Source: Cephalothrix simula (Eukaryota; Nemertea; Palaeonemertea; Archinemertea; Cephalotrichidae). Taken from it: a DNA stretch of 12,776 nt. The notes beneath the pieces are model-generated. The model was not told the DNA's origin. It saw only the letters and a list, made by a program, of their open reading frames with translations, and ran no database searches. The stretch lies in NCBI GenBank assembly GCA_035591015.1, contig JAXIUW010181292.1, positions 1-12,776 on the forward strand, written 5' to 3'. This document shows, piece after piece, positions 9,601-12,776 of the stretch. Within the stretch, counting starts at the first letter, position 1; each line of letters begins with the position of its first letter. Made by a program: the position numbers and the translations under genes.

Positions 9601-12019
9601 TGTTTAGAAAAGCACCGATCTATGAGCGATTAATTTATTTTCTTGCATTTTTCAACTTTGTTTCGATAGTTTTATCATTACTAACATTATTATTTTTGTG
9701 CAAACCAAACATTTGTTTATCAAAACTCACCTTCTTAGCAGGAGCTTTTCCTTGGCGGCCTCTTGTGGATTTTGTCGATTCTTGAGAACTTTCTGGTGCA
9801 TCTTCAGTCATTTCAGGTGCATCACCAGTTTCTGGAGCTATAACGAAATTATAAGCATTTTTTTTTTTACTTCAACAGGACACGACTAGAAAACGATAAA
9901 AATCCATGAAAACTTTAATGTTTGTCAATGTTTTATAGAAAAACATTATGGGTACACAACAGCATCTTGATGCCAAAGGATAAAAAATCGTTGATATCGG
10001 TATGTAATTTTTCACATCAAAGGTGTCCACGGTGTATTGAAATGACACAACAGATCACCTTTGCATTTCCCCATCGTGACAATAATAATTGGGATATTTA
10101 CCAAAAATCAAGACAAATTGCTGAAAAATAATCAAGAGTTTTCCCACAGAAGTCCTGATAATGGTAAGCGAAGCGACATTAACGTAACTGAACAAGTGCC
10201 CTGATCGCCATTTTTTTAAAAGCGGGAGGCCTAGATCCTATGACCCATATAAACTATGAAAGCTCATTTGATGTTTTGGTTGGGGCCGCCTGGGGCCAAT
10301 TTCGATTTACGATCTCTATGACCCTAAAACACGCAACACATTTAATTTTTTTGAAAGCGAAAATAGGCAAATTTTTTGTCGAAAAAAATAGAATTTTCGC
10401 TCTGAGCGGACCGAAGGTGACGCAGGGCACCCGAACCAAAACAAACTTTAATCTACATTTTTTCCCTTACCTTTTAGTTTTATAGGGCAAAGGGGCTTGG
10501 TCCACCCTTTTATGAAACACGGGGGGGGGGCTTTTTTACTTATTCAGAGCGACCGGTCAATTTAACTACAACGGAACTGGAGGCCGCGTCAGGCCCAAAA
10601 TCGCAAAAACGCTAGGGAATATCATATAAATGATTTCTGCAACACCTAACGTGAACTAGGGATCTTCAATTATCAATGTATACATGTACACAATTGGATG
10701 AAAATATTGGTGTGAGGAGGTGTGAGCCATATATGGATAGGTAATGAAAAGTCATGCAACCTTAAGCCATATATAAGTACATGTGGTGCCCCCTAGCGAT
10801 AAAAACTGAATTACGCTTTAATGAATGAATGAATGAATATCTTTATTTATGAATGAATATCTTTATGTATTACAAGCCATATAAAAGAAATATTTCGGAG
10901 AGTGGTGCTGTGACGCCAAATGAATGACATCATAGCGCCACTGTTACGCAATTTAAAAAAAACGTTTTCCTCCTTAGGTAAAATTGTGGTGCTAATTCTA
11001 TTTCTGCAATCAGTTTTTGCCCATCTCTAACCAGTTTGGCTCTACTTTTTAATAGCGTAGTTCAGTTTTTTTCGCTAGGGTGCACCGCAGTGGCGCCACA
11101 TGTACTTATATGGCTTAATGTCGCATAACTATTTATTACCTATCTAGTGATATATAGTTCATGGAGGTAAGTATTTCTGTTTCCGTACCATATTTGGCTC
11201 ACAGCCAATATTTCCAAAAAAATGCCAAATAACTTTATAAATAAATAGCATTAGCTCTGTTTTGATATATATTACAAGCCATAAAAAAGAAACATTTCGG
11301 TGAGTGGCGCTGTGACGCCACATGAATGATGTCACAGCGCCGCCGATGCGCAATTTGTAAAGAAAAGTTAACTACGTACAATCAGTTTTTGCCCATCTAA
11401 CCAGTTTGGCTCTACTCTAAAAGCGTAATTCAGTTTTTTTTGGCTCACATCCAATATTTCCATGAAATTGTGTACATGTAATTAATAGAAGTCAAACATG
11501 ATCAACAAGAAATACTACGGAGTCTCTTTTTGCGGAGGTTTACGGAGACCTTCTTTTTAAGGAAGTTTACAGAGTTCCTTTTTTAAATTCTTGAGAGGTT
11601 TCGTAGAATGAAAATTATAATTACCTTTAGTAGACACTTCAGCAACTTGTTCATCTTCTTCCTCCTCCGGTTCAGCCACTGCTTTACTACGACCTCTACC
11701 ACGGCCACCCCTGAAATATACATAATAAAAAAACTGTTTATAGAATACTGCATAGGAGAAAAATTGCAATTTAATAGTCGAGAAAATATACAGAAAATCT
11801 TGTTTTCTCTAAATTGATGTGATCTTTTTCATAAATGTAAAAAAAATTGTTTTCTCACCTAACCGGTTTAGGAGAAGGTGTTTCAACAGGTTTCTTAGCT
11901 GACCTGCTACTGCTCCGACTTGGTTTAGTGTCAGCAGGAGCTGGGGATTCCCCACCACCTCGTAAAACTGCTCTAGTCACCCTAGCAGGACTAGCGGTTG
12001 ATCCAGATCTTCTCGGCAT
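453..12019 (-). CDS. Partial nine-exon gene: AT-hook-like, disordered N-terminal region fused to a CCR4/Angel/PDE12-type EEP nuclease domain (3' end off window)
   Basis: The exons join in one frame across eight GT-AG introns (phases 2,1,0,0,1,2,0,0) to give 1390 codons. Residues 1-53 are a Ser/Pro/Arg-rich head. Residues 54-417 hold about 13 RGR/RGRRGK/RGRGRGRKP-type basic modules between Glu-rich spacers. Residues ~420-1020 are Ser/Thr/Pro/Val-rich with many SP sites. RKRK (1027-1030) and RKRMK (1042-1046) form a bipartite NLS-like signal. From ~1156 an EEP fold begins: SYNILAD with N1163, LQEVD with E1210, EGEATFY in exon 7, NIHV with H1313, and GDFN with D1352 and N1354. In the EEP family these residues bind Mg2+ and the scissile phosphate. 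Members remove poly(A), 2',5'-oligoadenylate or other 3' phosphodiester-linked nucleotides. The C-terminal SDH motif would lie beyond the left edge. A nuclear, nucleic-acid-tethered nuclease is inference. EGxATFY recalls PDE12, but the subfamily is not settled. Confidence 0.85.
865..1038 (-). CDS. Exon 8 (EEP domain, NIHV motif)
   Basis: Acceptor TTATAG|G and donor ATTCAG|GTACAT, phase 0 at both ends, 58 codons (residues 1271-1328). It includes DPAVFIITKLKSK and LTVGNIHVSYLEFKYPDKQ. NIHV matches the family's N-T/I-H motif with His1313 preserved, and the following IQ aligns with the usual Q of the next helix. Confidence 0.88.
1104..1436. mobile_element. Degenerate copy or fragments of the foldback/MITE family (intron 7)
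   Basis: AAGGTTCAAGGGGG and GGCCCCAGCTTTCAAG near 1131-1165 match the right arm of the element at 5367-5839. A second related arm follows around 1350-1380, and the right edge CATCCTGCCAATTTAT with CATTTTTGTG (1406-1434) matches the family terminus. It contains a G13 run (1174-1186). The left edge at a CACACACACAA stretch is uncertain. It looks rearranged or nested. Confidence 0.4.
1750..2531. mobile_element. Candidate TA-flanked foldback element (intron 7)
   Basis: The left terminus TACACGAATGAAGATAAATT at 1750 continues into GGCAGGACGTTAGAAATGAG. The right terminus, read on the minus strand from 2531, is TACACAAATGTATGGATAAA continuing into TTGACAGAACGTTAGAAAT. The right half (2262-2531) closely matches the right half of the element at 5367-5839, including GGCCCTGGGCGGC and AACTTGGATCAGGGTTTTCC. 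The left interior (about 1800-2260) is unlike that copy, so this may be a chimera or carry an insertion. Confidence 0.45.
2872..3060. mobile_element. 189-bp MITE with 22-bp perfect terminal inverted repeats (intron 7)
   Basis: The left end TACACAAATGGATGG... (2872-2893) is the exact reverse complement of the right end (3039-3060). If the outer TA is the target duplication, the element is 2874-3058 with termini CACAAATGG. A C11 run (2909-2919) and a G13 run (2998-3010) sit symmetrically inside and extend the hairpin potential. It has no coding capacity. It shares the outermost bases with the elements at 5367-5839 and 10681-11480. Confidence 0.75.
3428..3560 (-). CDS. Exon 7 (EEP domain, strand segment with EGEATFY)
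   Basis: Acceptor TTTCAG|C and donor GAAAAG|GTAAGA, ending in phase 0. It encodes SKGYASIYKKRT..., then EGEATFYKIEKFTLVEE. In CCR4/Angel proteins the same place usually reads DGCA-F, and in PDE12 EGLATFY, so this protein resembles the PDE12 version. The segment forms the central beta strands near the substrate pocket in known structures of the family. Confidence 0.88.
3641..3943. mobile_element. hAT-like non-autonomous element with flanking direct repeats (intron 6)
   Basis: ACAAGCTTAT occurs at 3641-3650 and again at 3934-3943. Between them the left end CAGGTTGGCCAG and right end TGGCCACCCTG form short imperfect terminal inverted repeats of the CAGGGTGGCCA type seen in hAT-like elements. 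The interior repeats CCCTGACTTTTCCCTGATTT near both ends (about 3687 and 3906, one base different). Three extra bases (GAT) lie between the left direct repeat and the CAGG terminus. There is no transposase. Confidence 0.55.
3944..4851. other. Right part of intron 6, no gene recognised
   Basis: Non-coding, AT-rich. A stretch near 4020-4310 is less AT-rich and contains a short open frame with no recognisable product. AAAGCCGAAG with TTTTTTTCTTGCGC near 4394-4424 is loosely echoed at 12729-12762, hinting at another dispersed repeat. Confidence 0.45.
4852..5221 (-). CDS. Exon 6 (start of EEP nuclease domain)
   Basis: Acceptor TTACAG|C and donor AAAAG|GTAAGA. It encodes residues 1103-1225 plus two bases. 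A Ser/Thr-rich linker leads into KKFSILSYNILAD (Asn1163), YRHKRFMVEV and DPDIMCLQEVDPDYY (Glu1210). These are the hallmark first motifs of CCR4/Angel/nocturnin/PDE12-type EEP enzymes. The Glu is the family's Mg2+ ligand and is intact. Confidence 0.9.
5367..5839. mobile_element. Near-complete foldback (palindromic) MITE, reference copy of the family (intron 5)
   Basis: Both ends read TACACAAATGTA exactly when inverted (5367-5378 and 5828-5839). Further in, ATTGGCAGGACGTTAGAAAT and GAGCCGAAAA are mirrored on the other arm. Deeper inverted pairs are TGGAAAACCC (5471-5480 with 5671-5680) and a perfect 19-bp pair rich in GCCGCCCAGGGCC (5498-5516 with 5614-5632). Almost the whole 473 bp can fold into one long imperfect hairpin. 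No protein is encoded. The TA at each outer edge suggests TA target-site use. Confidence 0.8.
5840..6490. other. Right part of intron 5, nothing recognised
   Basis: About 650 bp of AT-rich intron after the foldback element. I see no repeat partner within the window, no RNA gene and no coding signal. Confidence 0.5.
6491..6638 (-). CDS. Exon 5 (linker to EEP domain)
   Basis: Acceptor TTTTAG|G and donor AACT|GTAAGT, entering in phase 0 and leaving in phase 1. It encodes residues 1054-1102, a linker with SSADKSVDDIVKDYVIV. An in-frame ATG at 6627-6629 sits in AAGATGG, a good initiation context, so it could start a shorter EEP-only isoform. No transcript evidence is visible. Confidence 0.85.
6737..9541 (-). 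CDS. Exon 4, very large disordered-region exon (935 codons)
   Basis: Acceptor TTGTAG|GGA and donor GATGAG|GTAAGG, phase 0 at both ends. It encodes residues 119-1053. Basic modules lie near residues 119-126, 152-158, 166-175, 193-200, 226-234, 273-282, 315-322, 337-343, 363-369, 391-400 and 411-417, separated by Glu-rich runs. The remainder is Ser/Thr/Pro/Val-rich with SPEKSPEK, SPTKSP and VVVSSP-like repeats, a tandem 17-residue repeat (about 882-949), and a bipartite basic signal near the end. Nothing resembles a folded enzyme. The open frame continues 20 codons upstream of the Val codon at 9479-9481 to the splice acceptor, so this is not a stand-alone gene. Reading past the donor meets a stop within four codons. 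Confidence 0.9.
7049..7252 (-). repeat. Four tandem 51-bp units in exon 4 (17-residue protein repeat)
   Basis: Units at 7049-7099, 7100-7150, 7151-7201 and 7202-7252 each begin AGAAACAGG on the plus strand. They encode NPVK-x-GPVSV-x-A-type 17-residue repeats (about residues 882-949). They are in frame and diverged mostly at the third base and in a few residues, so copy number could vary between individuals without breaking the frame. Confidence 0.9.
9731..9837 (-). CDS. Exon 3 (acidic segment and TRGRQGK module)
   Basis: Acceptor TTATAG|C and donor AAGAAG|GTGAGT. It encodes an acidic Pro/Thr/Glu segment (residues 83-106), then TRGRQGK and APAKK, ending in phase 0. The charge alternation continues from exon 2 into exon 4, so exons 2-4 look like products of repeated duplication of one charged module (inference). 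Confidence 0.87.
9838..10680. other. Left part of intron 2, no gene recognised
   Basis: AT-rich non-coding sequence. From about 10200 composition shifts to GC-richer patches (GCGGGAGGCC, GGGGCCGCCTGGGGCC) and a G10 run at 10521-10530, suggesting an old repeat, but I could not find ends or a second copy. Short open frames here lack coding character. Confidence 0.5.
10731..11147. repeat. Inner long imperfect inverted repeat
   Basis: The left arm carries GGATAGGTAATGAA, TTAAGCCATATATAAGTACA, TGTGGTGCC and CCTAGCG followed by ACTGAATTACGC. The right arm carries the reverse complement in mirror order (GCGTAGTTCAGT, CGCTAGGG, GGCGCCACATGTACTTATAT, GGCTTAA, TTACCTATCT). Arms of about 80-90 bp flank a central region of about 240 bp, so it could form a large cruciform or hairpin. 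It is nested in the 800-bp element. Confidence 0.6.
10820..10870 (+). repeat. AATG microsatellite and 20-bp tandem duplication
   Basis: Four consecutive AATG units (about 10820-10836), then GAATGAATATCTTTATTTAT (10831-10850) repeated at 10851-10870 with one mismatch. Such TGAA-type tracts often mark the tails of retroelements, but no retroelement body is recognised here. Confidence 0.8.
10868..11440 (+). repeat. Direct duplication of a ~200-bp segment
   Basis: Copy A (10868-11072) and copy B (11270-11440) share TATTACAAGCCATA, ATTTCGG, TGCTGTGACGCCA or its GCGCTGTGACGCCA form, ATGAATGA, CAATCAGTTTTTGCCCATCT and AACCAGTTTGGCTCTACT in the same order. Copy B is shorter and joins directly to the right terminus of the composite element. 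Confidence 0.7.
11306..11341. repeat. Perfect 11-bp inverted repeat with 14-bp loop
   Basis: GGCGCTGTGAC (11306-11316) is the exact reverse complement of GTCACAGCGCC (11331-11341). The equivalent place in copy A (around 10905-10940) has the same hairpin with mismatches, so the structure is probably an internal part of the transposon. Confidence 0.7.
11625..11710 (-). CDS. Exon 2 (first RGR module and acidic run)
   Basis: Acceptor TTTCAG|G and donor AAAG|GTAATT. It encodes RGGRGRGRSK (residues 54-63), then an acidic stretch with EEEEDE. This is the first copy of the basic-module-plus-acidic-spacer pattern that dominates the N-terminal third. The phase fits exons 1 and 3 exactly. Confidence 0.85.
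11859..12019 (-). CDS. Exon 1 (start codon, residues 1-53)
   Basis: Begins with ATG at 12017-12019 and encodes MPRRSGSTASPARV..., a Ser/Arg/Pro-rich basic head with no recognised fold. The donor is AG|GTGAGA, leaving two bases of a split Arg codon that exon 2 completes. An in-frame TAA at 12032-12034, 15 bases before the ATG, and an A at -3 support this start. A 5'-UTR exon could still be spliced on just upstream, because an acceptor-like TTTTTAATAG lies near 12060. Confidence 0.8.
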
Positions 12020-12368
12020 ACTTCTTTTTATTTATACTCAACCAATGGAAGACCAAACCTATTAAAAATCAAACAATGCATAGATTACAACAAGGACTAT
12101 TTGCTGCTTATTATTAAAGAATGTGGAAAAAATATTCATGTTTTACCATCACAAGAAACATTTTTTTATTTAGGACTTTGGTCTTTCATTCAATTACAAG
12201 GGAGTATAGACCCGAATTTTTATGAACAAAATATAAGATACTCATGTCATAAATACAAAATAATAATTTTTCTATTTCGAAAAAAGTTTGTGTGCATGTT
12301 TTAAGTGCCTAAAAACAATCTTAAAGGGCCTAAAACACACAATTATCTCGCCTCCCTTCACTCAACAC
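12020..12368. promoter_or_regulatory. AT-rich upstream region with CCAAT and TATA-like boxes, possibly bidirectional
   Basis: Upstream of the large gene's ATG are CCATTGG (12042-12048, an inverted CCAAT box) and GTATAAATA (12029-12037). The TATA-like word is only nine bases from the ATG, so a start site about 30 bases downstream of it would fall inside the coding sequence. It is therefore probably not the core promoter of the annotated form. The region lies between that ATG and the possible divergent ATG at 12369. The rest is AT-rich without a convincing ORF. Confidence 0.3.
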
Positions 12369-12406
12369 ATGGACCAAAAGAAGAACTTTAAAAAGAAAAG
12401 GCGCAG
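12369..12406 (+). CDS. Possible first coding exon of a divergent gene
   Basis: ATG in ACACATGGAC opens a short Lys/Arg-rich frame (MDQKKNFKKKRR plus two bases) and ends at CGCAG|GTAAAA, a plausible splice donor. It is head-to-head with the large gene, 350 bp between start codons. Such basic N-termini are common in nucleolar and RNA-binding proteins, but 12 codons cannot identify a family. No second exon is visible before 12776, so it could be chance. Confidence 0.22.
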
Positions 12407-12655
12407 GTAAAATGGGACATTTTTGATAAATAAACTGTCTCGGACTCGGGTTTATTAGCAAAACGTCGTAAGTTTTCGAATTATTACTGCCAATTTTGTT
12501 CAATATTTGCCATTTTTAAATAAATGTCCTATGAATCCTTTATTACGGGAAATGACCAGTAATTCGTGAGTCTTATTTTAATCAAACGTTTATTTTAAAA
12601 TGATATCATAGCTCAACACATCTCCATTACGCCACTGGTAATCTCATTCACTTAT
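12407..12655. other. Non-coding region right of the candidate divergent exon
   Basis: AT-rich sequence without a recognised gene or repeat. If the exon at 12369-12406 is real, this is the start of its first intron. Confidence 0.35.
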
Positions 12656-12776
12656 CAGGGTGGACAGTCACAGTGTTGGAATTCCCTGACTTTGTCCTGA
12701 TTTATTGTCATACCACTGACGAAGGCGAAAGCCGAAAGCTTTGGTTTATTTATTTCTTGCGCCAGTTGTTTTTTTA
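12656..12776 (+). mobile_element. Partial second copy of the hAT-like element, cut by the window edge
   Basis: CAGGGTGGACAG at 12656 is followed by AATTCCCTGACTTTGTCCTG (12689-12708), matching the terminus and inner repeats of the element at 3641-3943 in opposite orientation. The copy diverges after about 12715 and its other end is not seen. Confidence 0.4.

Larger units (their letters stand above)
10681..11480. mobile_element. Composite 800-bp element with 15-bp terminal inverted repeats (intron 2)
   Basis: TACATGTACACAATT at 10681-10695 is the exact reverse complement of 11466-11480. The similarity continues inward (AAAATATTGG against CCAATATTTCC, and GTGAGCC against GGCTCAC). If the TA before CACAATT is the target duplication, the element is 10689-11472. 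The internal copy of the right end at 11194-11216 (TTGGCTCACAGCCAATATTT) shows that part of the element was duplicated. It has no coding capacity. Confidence 0.6.

Noticed and set aside
12101-12304. 67-codon plus-strand open frame upstream of the large gene
   Set aside because: AT-rich, Ile/Lys/Phe-heavy composition expected by chance, with no recognisable motif and no supporting signals.
1-12776. Bacterial features such as operons, CRISPR arrays or phage genes
   Set aside because: The spliced gene structure and SINE/MITE content are eukaryotic. No regularly spaced repeat array was seen.

Overview
The window is eukaryotic nuclear DNA, almost certainly from an invertebrate animal. It is AT-rich and has clean GT-AG introns, a tRNA-Leu-derived SINE-like insertion and many small foldback/MITE-type repeats. 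TACATGTA-type words are frequent, which I associate with mollusc and other lophotrochozoan genomes, but this is only a weak pointer to the lineage.

One minus-strand gene runs through nearly the whole window, from an ATG at 12019 to at least 453, and continues past the left edge. I reconstructed nine exons: 11859-12019, 11625-11710, 9731-9837, 6737-9541, 6491-6638, 4852-5221, 3428-3560, 865-1038 and 453-638. Every junction is GT-AG and the reading phase stays consistent across all eight introns, giving 1390 codons in the window. The first two-thirds of the protein is a disordered, chromatin-like region: about 13 Arg/Gly/Lys AT-hook-like modules between acidic spacers, then a long Ser/Thr/Pro/Val stretch with a tandem 17-residue repeat, then a bipartite nuclear-localisation-like signal. 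The last third enters an endonuclease/exonuclease/phosphatase (EEP) domain of the CCR4/Angel/nocturnin/PDE12 type (SYNILAD, LQEVD, NIHV and GDFN motifs). Its end, including the expected SDH motif, lies off the window. I know of no described family with this architecture, so it is the main candidate novelty.

The introns and flanks hold the repeats. A tRNA-Leu-derived SINE-like unit (144 to about 400) lies after the last visible exon. Intron 7 carries two or three related elements (about 1104-1436, 1750-2531, 2872-3060). Intron 6 carries a hAT-like element with flanking direct repeats (3641-3943). Intron 5 carries a near-complete foldback element (5367-5839). Intron 2 carries a composite 800-bp element (10681-11480). 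Several of these share a terminus of the form TA|CACAAAT, suggesting one group of non-autonomous transposons inserting at TA.

Upstream of the ATG is an AT-rich region with a CCAAT box and a TATA-like box. A possible divergent first coding exon on the plus strand starts at 12369, so 12020-12368 may be a shared promoter. The far right edge begins another hAT-like repeat copy.
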